Positions 40,020 to 55,130 of a stretch of 64,000 nucleotides of DNA are shown one piece after another. The DNA lies in contig OZ023267.1 in NCBI GenBank assembly GCA_964006375.1, positions 38,349,753 through 38,413,752 of the forward strand. The letters run 5' to 3'. How positions within the stretch are numbered: the first letter of the stretch is position 1; the number at the start of each line of letters is the position of its first letter. The notes under the pieces were generated by a model that did no database searches, was not told where the DNA came from, and saw nothing but the letters and a program-made list of their open reading frames with translations. The translations under genes were made by a program, and so were the position numbers. Origin of the DNA: Tillus elongatus (Eukaryota; Arthropoda; Insecta; Coleoptera; Cleridae).

Positions 40020-40325
40020 CCTGTGAAAATGGTTCCATATGCCATTCGATCACGGCCTACTAAAACTATTTTCCTGTGTCTCAGCATTTATAAACTTTTT
40101 GTATCAACTTTTGTGATGTTGTTGGTTTTTATAGTTCGTCATAATAGTTATTTTGTGACTAAATTTGGAAGGTCACAGTTTTGAAGAAGGGAGAATCAGT
40201 GGCGAACTAATTTTTTTCATAAAACCAACCCTAAACTTTTGTACAATTTTTTACATATGAAAATAATTTTAGTAGGCCGTGATCAAATGGCATAGGAAAC
40301 AAGTTTCACAGAACAATCCCGTTAT
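40020..40325. repeat. imperfect inverted repeat (foldback remnant)
   Basis: The left segment CCATTCGATCACGGCCTACT is matched in inverted form by AGTAGGCCGTGATCAAATGG near 40270-40290. The surrounding CCTGTGAAA/TTTCACAG sequence also pairs. No coding capacity. Confidence 0.65.
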
Positions 40326-40505
40326 AACTAAAAAACTTACAGGGGTGTCTCCATATTAGAAGGGTCACAAAAATAAACTTCTGTGAGGGTTATAGTTGTT
40401 CTTTTTTGATGAAATTATATATCTATATATCTTTTGATCTTTTGTTCATTAAAGTCGTATTATAAATACAAAAGTAACAGGGGTGTTTCCATCTTAAATG
40501 GGCTA

Positions 40506-40588
<83 letters not shown>

Positions 40589-40797
40589 TAAGTATGTAGT
40601 CGTCTTGTATTGTTTATAATCAGAAAACTTAAAATTATCAGCACTTTAATGCGGTTTTAACAGGTTACTAGGCCAATTTTCACAGTAGAGGAACTTACGG
40701 AATCATTATGTGTGGAAGTAGTGCGAGAATATATGACTTTTTAGTGATGCCATTTTTTAAAGATATTATTTCTAAACGTCAGGACGTCTGGGTTTCA
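40326..40797. repeat. (TA)n tract in non-coding sequence
   Basis: TA tract 40509-40585 without the usual flanks on either side; the rest is not recognised. Confidence 0.6.
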
Positions 40798-41010
40798 TAT
40801 TATTACAGGAATAATTAAAAAGGGTTTACTATCAGACAATTCTTATTTTTCAACCATACGCGTTTTGGCCTTTATCGAGTCATCTTCAAGGGTTAACACT
40901 GATTCCTCTGATCCCATGAAGATGGCTCGATAAGGGCCGCGACGCTTAGGGTTGAAAAATAAAGATTGTCTGGTGGTAAAGCTTTTTTAATTATTCCTTT
41001 AATCATTTCT
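40798..41010. repeat. inverted repeat with Penelope-type hairpin motif
   Basis: The left arm contains GGCCTTTATCGAGTCATCTT and the right arm GAAGATGGCTCGATAAGGGC. Outer sequences TCTTATTTTTCAACC and GGTTGAAAAATAAAGA also pair. GAAGATGNCTCGATAAGGNC followed by a GCGACGC-type end resembles the GAAGATG...GAAAC motif at Penelope 3' ends. No coding sequence is left. Confidence 0.55.
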
Positions 41011-41774
41011 TAAAGAGACAAGCATACTTACGGTCATTTTAGTATATAGTTATATATACTACTATATATAAATAATTATTAACAACGAAATGTAAAAATT
41101 TGAATTGAGATTTGTCATTAATCGTAAATAAGTTTTATGGCGAAATCAACAGAGCTATATTTGACGAATGCAGGAATGAAGTTTAACGAGCGCAGCCGAT
41201 CACCGTCAATTGTTTTACACAGGTATAGTGTGATTTTCCCGCTCTAGTGATCCCTGTGAAAATAACAATACAGGTTCAGTCACGCGAAATAACACCCCAC
41301 GGTTTTGCAGGGTGTGTTGTGCAACAACGTTTATTGCCAAATACCTACTTTAACCAGTGGCAGCTTTTCCAGATATGTGGAAATTAAATTCTGTAACAAA
41401 GGTAAACACTCATGAGCTTAGACTAAACTAAACTTATAAGGAGAACAACAGTTTATAACTTCAGAGGTTACGCATTATTAGTTAAAGTTACACCAGGAGT
41501 GATGTATGCTTTAATTCGACGATAAGTATTAATAAAACTTTCATCGTTTAAAAAAGTGAACAGAATCATAATATACAGCGATGATTGCGAAACCGACCAA
41601 TAACCTTCCTAAAGCCATTTAGTTTTTGATTGCGAGTGCCCCATCTTTTTCCCCCAGGGCTCGTCCGCGGCCTCGCCGCCCCGATAGCACTGCAGCCTTT
41701 GGTTATCTGCAAAATTACTTAATAATCAAATACAGACGTACCCCCCCTATCAAAACTTTCAGGATTTTCTGGTA
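41011..41774. other. no gene recognised
   Basis: AT-rich; nothing recognised. The 81-codon frame at 41626-41871 runs into the transposon end. Confidence 0.4.
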
Positions 41775-43918
41775 CAGGGTGAGTATTATAAATGATAACC
41801 CCCTTTTATTTTCGTTATTTCTGGGCGAATTGATCCATTCAAAAACTTATATTGATTACTTTTTAACGTAGTTTCTGAATCTACTATCGCTTTTCAAGAA
41901 TTTTTAAAAATGAACGAGGTGGAACAAAAAAATATAGTTTTTTTAAATGGAACACCCTGTATTTTTTACATATTATAATCTGCCGATTATTTCTCATTAC
42001 AAAAATATATAGTTATAGCACATTTGGATAAGCAGTTTTTAAGTTATGATGAAATATGTAAAACAACAAATCTGTTTACGTATTACTCAATAATATACGA
42101 AGTAGCCTTTGGAAACAAAATTTTAATTTTGTATATAAACGTCAAACTATTAGTTTATCATAAACATATGATTTGTCAATAATTAGTTAATTATTATACA
42201 AAACTAGCTAAGATATCTATTAAATGATTGTCACAACAAAATATATAACGAAACCATAGACAAGGAAACAATAAAATAAAAGTATCAAACATACAAAAAT
42301 TAGAAAATAATATAAAGATTTACATTGTATCTTCTACATAACTTCCGTTGTTTTCTAAGCATTTGAAACATCGCCGTAAAAAAATTGATCGCACATCCTC
42401 AAATACCGTTGCATTTTCGTTAAAAGAATTTATTTCTCGTCGTATAAGCGGTTTTAATTGCACAGTTCTTCACTATAAATATTGTTCTTGAGAGCGGATT
42501 TAAATCGGAGCTTTTAGCCGGCCAATGGATGGGACCATTCTTTCCTATCCAGGGGTCATATTTTTGGATTCAGTAGTTCGTCACAGGTCTAACGTTATGT
42601 GGGGGAGCTCCGTTTTGCTGCCAGATTTCTCTTAAATTTAGAATAACTGGCAACTCATCCAAATATTAAGTTGCTCTTGTAGCAAATGGAGATAAACTAC
42701 ACCTGTGAGATTCGTATGTAAAAAAAATGGACCAATTACTTTGTTTTGGTGTATCCCACACCACACATTGACAGTTTTAGGTCCTTGTTTTTTTATTTGC
42801 TTTACCATATGTAAATTTTCTGTAGCCCAATGAGGTTTGTTATGTCTATTAAACAAACCAGCTGTAGAAAAGGACGACTCATCAGTCCAAAACAGATTTC
42901 GCAAAAAATCATTGTTTTCATTATATTTTTCAATAATTTGTTGGCAAAACAGTATTCTCTGTCGACGATCATTTTCGGTTAAGTGTTGAACAGGAAGAAT
43001 GTGAAAAGGTTTAAACTTATTTCATTTTGGTGAATTTTTATTTTTAAAAAATCACTAATAGAGAGGTATCGATGGTGAGACATTGCAAAAATTTTTTCAA
43101 ATGAGCGCGATTTAGGACCCCTAGAACCCATATCCGGGGTCAGTTTCAATTTTTATATCTTTTATTAATGGATTGGATGAGTTCGTTAGGCAGGAAAATC
43201 GGACGGGTTTTTCCGGAAAAATTGAGTGTTCTTTCAAAAAAAAATTTTTCTCCGAAAATAACAAAGCTGTTTTAATAAAATTTACTATATATGATGCCTT
43301 GGGAGAGGACTTACTAAGTACCAAAATTCAACTTTCTCAGTTTATAGAAAATTGAGTTATTCAAATTTTAAATTTTCTTTTGAAACAATTTTTTTTCTCC
43401 AAAAATTACAAATTTATTTTAATGAAATTTTGTGGATATCTTGTCCTAGGAAATGCCTTACTATCTACCAAAATTAAACTCTCTAAGGTTATAGAAAACT
43501 GAGTTAATGAAATTTTTATAGCTCACTGCAGTGTTAAAATCAATGGTTTTTTCCTCACTATTTTAAACACGTGGGTGGGGGACTGCCCGAATTCATTCCC
43601 AGTTGCTATTGATCTACTCATATTCTCTGAATATGTTAGAAGACGTGGTATCTACTTCATTCCAAGTCACTATTAACCGACTATTTATGAAATCAAATAA
43701 GTAAATTAAATCGATTGTCATAAAATATGTAGTGTATTAAGACTAAGGGAAAAAGAAATAAAACATATATAACTGTGCAGATTTTGATTATATTTTAGGG
43801 TGTGCGGTGCACACCTAGCTCACTAGGAGAAATCGCCACTCCTTGAGAGAGGTATTGTCACAGCATAATATCTTATTAAAGTTCATTTGTAAATAGGTTC
43901 AATTTTTATATGTTTATA

Positions 43919-43995
<77 letters not shown>

Positions 43996-43998
<3 letters not shown>

Positions 43999-46063
43999 TG
44001 TGGAACAGCCAAATGGAATAAATTCGATAACGGATAAATGAGGACGTGTTGGGAAAAACGCTTGGACACGTCGATTTGTATTTTTAACTGCGCATCTTTT
44101 TCAAGAAAAAAAAATTATTTAAGGTGCGTCATGTGACAGTGGCCAATACCAACTTTCTTATTTTAAATACAAGCCCCTGTATATTATTAATTTTTTGGAT
44201 TCTTCAGAAAATTCTAGACATAATTCATGTACAATGTCCTATACCTATCTTCAACTGTTTCGGAAATATTAAGTATTTTCAGATTTATTACAAAAATTAA
44301 CATTAAAAATAGAAAATTATTTTATTTCACAAATTCTAATAAGAAATACTGATTATTTCTTAATAATTTAAAAAAACAAAAAAAAAAATAATGTCAATGT
44401 AGTAAATGTTCAAAATGCTCGCCACGAACATCTTGGCAACATGCTAATCTGGTATAGAAATGTCTTCTAACATTACTCAACATCTCAGGCGTGACTGATC
44501 TAATCGCAAGCGTGATTCGTCTTTTTAAGTCATCTAAGTTGAGGGGCTTAGTTTTGTATACAATACTTTTGACATATCCCCACAAAAAGTAGTCTAATAG
44601 CGACAGATCAGGAGATCGTGCTGGCCATTCTATCGATCCGCGCCTCCCTATCCACCGATTTGGAAAAATTTGGTTCAGGTACTGCCGGACATTGATTTGG
44701 TAATGGGGCGGTGCTCCATCTTGCTGAAACCATATTTTATTGGCAGGAACTTGTGGGTTTGCTGGATCTGGATATAAGTTTGTCAAAGTTGGCACGACAT
44801 TATTTTGGAGCAGTTCTAAATATTTATCCCCATTCAAGTTGCCATCAATGAAAAAGGGACCTACGATATGATTTCCAACAATTCCTGCCCAAACATTAAC
44901 TTTTTCAGGATATTGCGTATGTTCCTCTCTCATCCAATGAGGATTCTCATTAGACCAATAGCGGCAATTTTGACGATTAACATGACCGTGAAGTGTAAAT
45001 GTGCTCTCATCAGAATACAAAACATCTTCTAATTGGATCACATTGTTATCTAACATTGCCATCATTTGTTCACAAAAATACGTTCTCCTATCGAAATCGT
45101 CCTCCATGAGCTCCTGAGTTGGTATCATTTTATAGGGATGCATTTTACTTTCCTTTAATGTTCGAAAAATTGCTGTGTGGCTAACGTTGAATAGTTGGGC
45201 TGCTTGTCGACCAGAAGTATGTGGGTTTTCTTGAAACTCAAGCGTAATATCCAATTTCGTATCATCACTTACTGCATTGGCAGCTACTTTTTTTATCTGT
45301 CTCACATGACCAAGCTCGCGAAACTGCTTTTCTATTTTGCTAATTGTTCCTTGGGATACAGGCGGCAAATTTGGAAATTTTTCGTGAAATAAGCGAGACA
45401 CTTCCATCTGTGTCCGTGTGTTATCTCCATAACCAATCATTTGTAGAATGGTTATTTTGTGCATTTCTGTTAAATGAACCATTTTTCTGATATTATTACG
45501 TACAGTTAACGAAATTCAAACGACAATAGCACTGACACTAACCACTACTGTCATGCAGGCAGACAACAAGTTGCTAAGGCTACGAGTTTTATACGAACAG
45601 AAAGAAAACTGTTTTTGTTTTTGTTTCATTTCATATCAGTAAAAAGAAACGCAGGAATGGTTTTTGTTTACTTTCTCATTATCAAGAGCTGAATGGGAAA
45701 TAAGTATTGAATGCAATGTAGCGAATTTGTGAAATAAAATAATTTTCTATTTTTAATGTTAATTTTTGTAATAAATCTGAAAATACTTAATATTTCCGAA
45801 ACAGTTGAAGATAGGTATAGGACATTGTACATGAATTATGTCTAGAATTTTCTGAAGAATCCAAAAAATTAATAATATACAGGGGCTTGTATTTAAAATA
45901 AGAAAGTTGGTATTGGCCACTGTCACATGACGCACCCTATATAATTTTTTTTTCTTGAAAAAGATGCGCAGTTAAAAATACAAATCGACGTGTCCAAGCG
46001 TTTTTCCCAACACGCCCTCATTTATCCGTTATCGAATTTATTCCATTTGGCTGTTCCACACTG
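43996..46063 (-). mobile_element. intact DD41D mariner element in a TA tract
   Basis: Termini CAGTGTGGAACAGCCAAATG and CATTTGGCTGTTCCACACTG lie within (TA)n on both sides. The inverted repeats are about 340 bp each (43996-44340 and 45723-46063) and nearly identical. Total length is 2068 bp and the transposase frame between them is uninterrupted. It is the youngest element in a three-layer nest. Confidence 0.92.
44394..45482 (-). CDS. mariner-type transposase, DD41D, apparently intact
   Basis: 362 codons from ATG at 45482. Residues 8-60 form the first helix-turn-helix (ITILQMIGYGDNTRTQMEVS, QGTISKIEKQFRELGHV). Residues 79-118 form the second (NPHTSGRQAAQLFNVSHTAI, FRTLKESKMHPYKM). The RNase-H-like catalytic core follows: VLYSDESTF with Asp158, WFQQDGAPPHY with Asp255, RSPDLSLLDYFLWG with Asp297. 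41 residues separate the last two, the spacing known for the rosa-type DD41D mariners. The C-terminus is RGEHFEHLLH. Length is usual for the superfamily. The enzyme would bind the terminal repeats, excise the element and reinsert it at TA. No stop, frameshift or lost catalytic residue is visible, unlike every other transposase in the window. The gene lies between inverted repeats, with about 240 bp from the right repeat to the start codon. Activity is inferred, not shown. Confidence 0.93.
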   Translation of the reverse strand: MVHLTEMHKITILQMIGYGDNTRTQMEVSRLFHEKFPNLPPVSQGTISKIEKQFRELGHVRQIKKVAANAVSDDTKLDITLEFQENPHTSGRQAAQLFNVSHTAIFRTLKESKMHPYKMIPTQELMEDDFDRRTYFCEQMMAMLDNNVIQLEDVLYSDESTFTLHGHVNRQNCRYWSNENPHWMREEHTQYPEKVNVWAGIVGNHIVGPFFIDGNLNGDKYLELLQNNVVPTLTNLYPDPANPQVPANKIWFQQDGAPPHYQINVRQYLNQIFPNRWIGRRGSIEWPARSPDLSLLDYFLWGYVKSIVYKTKPLNLDDLKRRITLAIRSVTPEMLSNVRRHFYTRLACCQDVRGEHFEHLLH

Positions 46064-46072
46064 TATATATAT

Positions 46073-46180
<108 letters not shown>

Positions 46181-47407
46181 CCGTCTGATGACTCAAAAAA
46201 TAAATAACCGATTTCGATGAAACTTGGCAAGTGCCTTTCTTTTATTAATGGCTTGGATGAGTTCGTTATACAGAAAAATCGGACGGGGTTGTCCGGAAAA
46301 AATTTGAGTTTTCTTTCAAAAAAAATTTTGTTCTGCGAAAGTAACAAAGCTGTTTTAATGAAATTTACTATATGTATTGCCTCAGGACAGATCTTACTAC
46401 GTACCAAAATTCAACTTTCTAAGTTTAGAGAAAATGGAGTTATTCAAATTTTAATTATTTTTTTTTTTTTGAAAAAAAATTTCTTCTCCGAAAATTACAA
46501 AGTTATTTTAATGAAATTTTGTGGATATTTTGCCTTAGAAAAGACCTTACTACTTATTAAAATTAAACTCTCTAAGTTTATAGAAAATTGACTTATTTAA
46601 ATTTGAAGCATTTAATAAAAATTCACTACCATAACGCACTTGCTGCGTCCCGAGTTTTAAAAGTTGCATAACGCTGCTTTGGCTTACATTTAAATCTTTA
46701 GCTGCAAAATAAGTAGACCGACTTGGTTCTTCTATAACCGATAATAGAATATTCAATTGTATTTGTTCAAAAATAGTTTTCCTCGTTTTTCTTCTATTTG
46801 CATTCTGTAATGAATTTGTGTCACAAAATTTTATGTAAATTTTCTTGAATGTTCCTTTGCCAGGCACAGTCTCATTCGGATACTGTCTTCTAAACTCCCT
46901 TTGAGAAGCAGTCATGTTTTTATTACAATATAAGAATATTTCTAAAATTCTACGCCTATTCGCTAAACTATGATAAGGCATGATCGCTTTTTTGCACACA
47001 ATAAAGATTCCTAATAGAAAAAGCACTACCAAATCTTAACCTTTTTGACGTGTATACAAAGTTAAAATTTTATTTCCAAAGGCTACTTCGTATATTATTG
47101 AGTAATACGTAAACAGATTTGTGGTTTTACATATTTCATCATAACTTAAAAACTGCGTATGCAAATGTACTATAACTATATATTTTTTTAATCAGAAAAA
47201 ATCGATAAATTATAATATGTAAAAAAATACAGGGTGTTCCATTTAAAAAAAAATTTGTTCCACCTGGTATATTTTTCAAAATTCTTAAAAAGCGATAGCA
47301 GACTCAGAAACTACGTTAAAAATTGTTCAAAATAGCTTTTTGAACAGATCAAGTCGCCCAAAAATAACGAAAATAAAAGGGAGTTATCATTTATAATACT
47401 CACCCTG

Positions 47408-48323
47408 TACAAGATTGGTACTTTCTAATAATACAAATGTTTACTGGTCATATGATCCTAAATTGCTGGCCAAAGCAGATCTCAAAGAGCGAATGTTTAG
47501 AGTGCTATTGATTAATAAGGCTTTACCGGTAAAGGTAGCCATTATTCTTTTAAATTGCTAAATGGCTACAATAAATAAATTACTCTGATGTGTAAGTCAT
47601 TTAGAACTTTCTGCTACCAGTTTTTCAACTGTTAGTAATGTCGTTAATGTTGAAACATTTATTTTATAATGTGAGCGTAGCCATCATTCTGAAATGAAAT
47701 CTAGCTAAAAATAAACGTACCTAGTTTGCTGGATAAGTTGGTTTTAAAAATGTTCAATTATTTATTACCCGCCTACGCAACACTGATGATATAAAATCTG
47801 TGAAGGGATGGAGTAGACACAGCCGCGCAACCCCGGTCTCTACGACGCCAACGCTTTTAATATCCTCAGCTTAGATCTAGCCAGCCTCCAGGATTTTATA
47901 TTTCATAACGTGAAATTCCTGATTTATTTCCGTGATTTACGACTTTAAAATGAAGTTATATTGCGAATCGTAAAAATAGCAACTTTTTTATTTGTTATGG
48001 TTAGAGTTTTATTGTTTTTTCGATAACTGTATGCCATGTCATATTATAACGTGGTATTTGATTAATTGTATTTTGACTAATAAAAGTTTCTGTCGCCAGC
48101 ATAATCTAATAACGTGCACACACTTTAGACACATAATATTAAAGATCTTAAGTTTAGCATATGTGGTGAATACTGATAAGTATATATATTTGAGATCTAA
48201 TTCATTATAACGTAATAACAAAGCTGATGATTGTTTTTCCCAACGAAGCTGGCTCGCTCAGAGCAGATTTTTATTTCGTTTTGTTATTCTGCTAGATGAT
48301 TGCGTCAAACATTATCCAAGGTG
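47408..48323. other. no gene recognised
   Basis: The frame at 47992-48210 and its opposite-strand shadow have no recognisable motif. A GC-richer patch lies near 47805-47895. Confidence 0.4.
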
Positions 48324-48705
48324 TAAGGCTAGATGTATTCTCACCATAATTAGAACCGCAGACCGGTTTCGCTCTAATTAAAGCTCATCAGTGCGATATA
48401 CTAATTACAGCGAGAACACACCTATAAAGGCTATGGTGGCCAGCCTCCTAGAACATTGTGAGATGTACGACAGGGTCGCCATCTCGGTGCGGATCTAGGT
48501 AGTATGTTGTCACGACAGCTCCAAATAACACCAAACATTATAAAATAGAGACTGTGTACAACCAACTAACAATTTTGTAAATTGTCAGCCCTGACTCATT
48601 TCTTCCCTAATGTAGGGACCATGTATGTAAGACTAGATGTACTCTCACCATAATTAGAACCGCAGACCGGTTTCGCTCTAATTAGAGCTCATCAGTACGG
48701 TATAC

Positions 48706-50025
48706 CAAAACAACCACACTCTCACAGATGCGAGGACTTTAGGCTGATAAGTTTTATGAGCTATGTCCTTAAGATACTATTAAAAATATTACATAACAGG
48801 TTATTTAGAAGATGCGAAGCAGAGATAGGACATGATCAGTTCAGTTTTAGGAGTGGTATGGGGACAAGAGAAGCGTTGTTTAGCCTACAAGTGTTGTGCC
48901 AGAAGTGTTACGATTAACACAGGGATATCTTTCTCTGTTTTGTCGACTTTGAGAAGGCATTCGACCGAGTGAAGCATCCGAAATTGATAGACGCCCTACG
49001 AAATATAGGTCTAGATGGCAAGAGCTTAACATTAATCAAAAACTTATACCTATACCAAGTGGCCAAAATTCGAATAGATGGCGAAACTTCTAACAGCATA
49101 AATGTTGGGAAAGGAGTAAGACAGGGATGCGTATTGTCACCCATGTTGTTTAATCTGTATGCCGAGCTTCTGTTCAAAAAGGCTCTTGAGAAAGTTAATG
49201 TCGGTATAAAAGTAAATGGCATTCGGATAAACACTATTAGATATGCCGACGACACCGTATTAATGTCAGATACGGATACCGTCTTACCAGATATTCTAGA
49301 TCAGCTAAATTAGACATCTTCGGAATTTTGAATGCGGATCAACGCGAGAAAAACGAAAATAATGGTAATGCAGAGGAGACAGAATGTACCTATACCCTTC
49401 ATTATAAATAATAACATATTACAACAGGTCAACCATTATAAATACTTGGGATGCTAGATAGACAGTCAATTGAACCCAGAAAAAGAAATAAATTCCAGAA
49501 TAGCACAAGCCAAAAGCAACTTTACAAAAATACGAAGCCTTCTTTGCGATTCGCATCTCTACATAGATCTAAGGTTAAGGTTAGCAAAATGCTACATATA
49601 GTCAGTCCTTCTGTATGGAGTAGATACATGGACCTTAAAAGTAACGAGCATGAATAAACTGGAAGCTTTCGAGATGTGGGTCTATCGGCGCCTACTAAAA
49701 ATACCATGGACAGCAAGAGTGCGAAATGAAGAGGTCTTACGTAGAGTGAACATGGACAAAGCGCTTCTCCAGGTTTTCAAGCGGAGGAAGACACCATATC
49801 TGGGCCACTTATTGCGCGATCCCAAATATTATATCCCCCAGCTCATAATTAAAGGTAAACTAGAGGGGAAAAGAAGTGTAGGCAGAAAGAAACTGTCATG
49901 GCTGAGAAACATAAGATATTGGACAGGTCTGGGTTTTGAGGACTTGATGAGAGCGGCGAAGGATAGAGAGGAGTTTGCTGTTGTAGTCGCTTACCTCCAT
50001 TAGTGGAGATGGCACCCAAAGAAGA
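48706..50025 (+). mobile_element. 5'-truncated non-LTR retrotransposon with 12-bp target-site duplication
   Basis: AGTACGGTATAC at 48694-48705 is repeated exactly at 50026-50037, bracketing the insertion. The body starts inside the RT and ends GAGATGGCACCCAAAGAAGA, an AAG-type 3' tail typical of many insect LINEs. The continuity of the 304-bp repeat across the two copies of the duplication confirms the boundaries. Confidence 0.9.
48720..50003 (+). pseudogene. LINE reverse transcriptase fragment
   Basis: RCEDFRLISFMSYVLKILLK and IGHDQFSFRSGMGTREALFS, then a stop after VLCQKCYD. Next come LCFVDFEKAFDRVKHPKLID (motif A), KGVRQGCVLSPMLFNLYAEL (motif B) and INTIRYADDTVLMSDT (motif C, YADD). A stop after LDQLN is followed by MRINARKTKIMVMQRRQNVP and HYKYLGC then a stop, KEINSRIAQAKSNFTKIRSL, YGVDTWTLKVTSMNKLEAFE, MWVYRRLLKIPWTARVRNEE, PYLGHLLRDPKYYIPQLIIK and REEFAVVVAYLH ending at 50003. 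The endonuclease domain is absent. A few stops and shifts mean it is inactive. The clade is uncertain; it is an insect LINE type often annotated as endonuclease-reverse transcriptase. Confidence 0.88.
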
Positions 50026-50294
50026 AGTACGGTATACGAATTACATCGAGAACACACCCAGAAAGTAAAACGGCTATGGTACCGGGCCTCCTAGAACAGT
50101 GTGAAATGTGCGATACGGTCGCTATCTCGGTGCAGAACCAGGTAGAATGTTGTGAGACTGTGTAGAAGCAACCAACATTTTTGTAAATTTGCATCCCTAG
50201 CCTATTTCCTCCCTAATATACGGACAATGTATGCTAAGCTAGATGTCTCACAATAATTAGAACCGCAGACCGAAGAACTGCAAAACAAAACAAC

Positions 50295-51272
50295 AAGATT
50301 TAGAGTATATGTTCAAATAAACTTCCGCTATCAAATGCTTCCAGAACCAGCCTCCTCAGATCTTGTCCTGCAGGAAAAAAATTGCTGATTTCATGATTCT
50401 TAACGTATCCATATACGAATAAATCAAGCGAAGTTATATCTGGTGAACGCGCCAGCCAAGGTGTTTCCGAATACCTGCTGATTACCTTATCTGGCATTCG
50501 CATTGAAAGATATTACCGAATGGCTGCGTAATTATGTGCAAGTGCCCCATCTTGCTGTATCCAACAGTTGCGAACTTTCTCCAGAGGCATGTTAGCAAGA
50601 GCATCCTCTAAATCGTTCGTAGCAAATGAGGGTAGCGCTTTGATGTTAAGGTATGGTGGTAGAGAAACGGTCCTAAAATCGTTGTACTGAACATACCAGC
50701 CCACATATTGAAAGCAAAACGGGTGTTGATGCCACGACGTTTTATTTCAGCGTTGATTGGTTTCAGACCAATAATAATCACTTCTTCTATTAAAAATACC
50801 ATTGTTCGCAATCATGCTTTCGTCAGACCATATTAGTTGACATGTAAAATTAAATTTGTCCTGGCAATTTCTTATGTACCACTCGCAGAATAAGCGACGT
50901 CGTTTTAAATCACCTGATGTAAATCCTTGACAAATTCTGTACTTGTATGCATGTAATTTTGTAAAATAAAATGTGCCGTTGATTTTGATATACCAATGTT
51001 TCGTTCCATTTGCCGGACTGATGTACCGGGATCCACAATAACTGCTAACAAAACATTATGTACTGCATCCTCATTCCTAGACTTTTGCCGAGAAACTACA
51101 GGATTTTTAAAGGAACCATATTCTTTAAGGTTTGTTACTAATTTGCTATAAGTCCTTTTATTTGGCTGTCTTCTTTCCGGTTATTCTTGCAAATACATAT
51201 GCTCTGCAACAGAACAATTTCGATTGGATAAAATGAAACATGTCAAACTTTTCGTCGTTAGAAAACATATTT
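50295..51272 (-). pseudogene. mariner-type (DD41D) transposase pseudogene
   Basis: The start near 51272 gives MFSNDEKFDMFHFIQSK. The N-terminal part is heavily decayed, with a helix-turn-helix trace near SYCGSRYISPANGTKHWYIK. Then come YRICQGFTSGDLKRRRLFCE, WYIRNCQDKFNF and LIWSDESMIANNGIFNRRS (first Asp), NMWAGMFSTTILGPFLYHH, NCWIQQDGALAHN (second Asp) and LARSPDITSLDLFVYGYVKN (third Asp). The last two are about 41 residues apart allowing for one stop. The tail is GSLFEHIL. All three Asp are retained but the frame shifts several times. Confidence 0.82.
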
Positions 51273-51833
51273 ACTTGAAACAGTTACTATTTATTACACA
51301 ATAAATTGAACAAGAAACTAATGTGTCAAAAATTGATCTTACTGTCAATCCAAATACGGCTATTGTCACATCCATTTATTTATCAAAGCATACTTTTGTC
51401 TTTTAAATTTAAGTTTATTTGTTCTGTGTTTATTCCATCATAATATTGCCTTAATTCATCCATTGACTTATTATTTAAAGCCTAAATGACATAAAGTGTT
51501 AATCCAAATAGCTAGTCGTTTAGTACTTAAGTTTAACAGCTATGTACACGTCCGTAATATCAGTTTTCTTGATTAAGGTCGAAAAACAGACTAAAATGGT
51601 ACCAAACCACAAAGTGTGACGCGTCGCTGAATTTGGAATAAAAAGAGTTTTTAGCATATGATATGAAAAAATGAGGGACGTATTTTAAAAATAAGTTGAT
51701 GATGGTCCCGCAAAGACGAAACATTGGATTCAAAAATTAGGAATGCTACGTTAAAGAAAATGAAAAGTTTCCGTGGAGAAGTGTCAGCGGTATCGGTGTA
51801 GATCCACCATTAAGGTCAGAAAAAAAAATCTCG
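51273..51833. other. no gene recognised
   Basis: AT-rich; no supported gene. Confidence 0.4.
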
Positions 51834-54749
<2,916 letters not shown>

Positions 54750-55130
54750 ATATTTTAGCAAATTTTCGTCGAAATAATTCGTTATTGTAAAGACCGCGAC
54801 TTATGAATTTTAAAAAGGTTTCTTCAAATGAGCGCGAACTAGAACCCCAAAAACCCATATACGGGGTCAGTTTCCGTTTTTGTCTGTTTACACATATGCA
54901 AGATGATGGCAACGCTCAATATATCCGTTATAATACAAGATATGACAGAAAAGTATTTACGTTAATTATAGGGTATCTCGAGTTGCATCTTATAAACCTA
55001 TTTTGACCATCACAGGGTGGATAATATGTCGTTGGTGATACACACTTTCTTTTTTTAATAGAACACACCCTTATATTATTGTATTTTTGTGTTTTTCAGC
55101 GAATTAGAATGCATGTTTGTGAGAAAAAAA
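54750..55130 (+). mobile_element. (TA)n repeat family fragment without TA tract
   Basis: GAGCGCGAACTAGAACCCC, CATATACGGGGTCAGTTTCC, then directly CTCAATATATCCGTTATAAT and GTCGTTGGTGATACACACTT. The TA tract and half of the body are missing. Confidence 0.65.

Larger units (their letters stand above)
48324..50270 (+). repeat. 304-bp tandem repeat interrupted by a LINE
   Basis: Unit starts at 48324 (TAAGGCTAGATGTATTCTCA) and 48628 (TAAGACTAGATGTACTCTCA), 304 bp apart, with a partial third at 50235 (TAAGCTAGATGTCTCACAAT). Shared blocks include ATTAGAACCGCAGACCG, GCTCATCAGT, GAGAACACACC and CCTCCTAGAACA. The second unit is split by the LINE at 48706-50025. The family is unknown. Confidence 0.85.

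Noticed and set aside
45195..45392. Plus-strand frame opposite the intact transposase
   Set aside because: Shadow of the 44394-45482 gene on the other strand.
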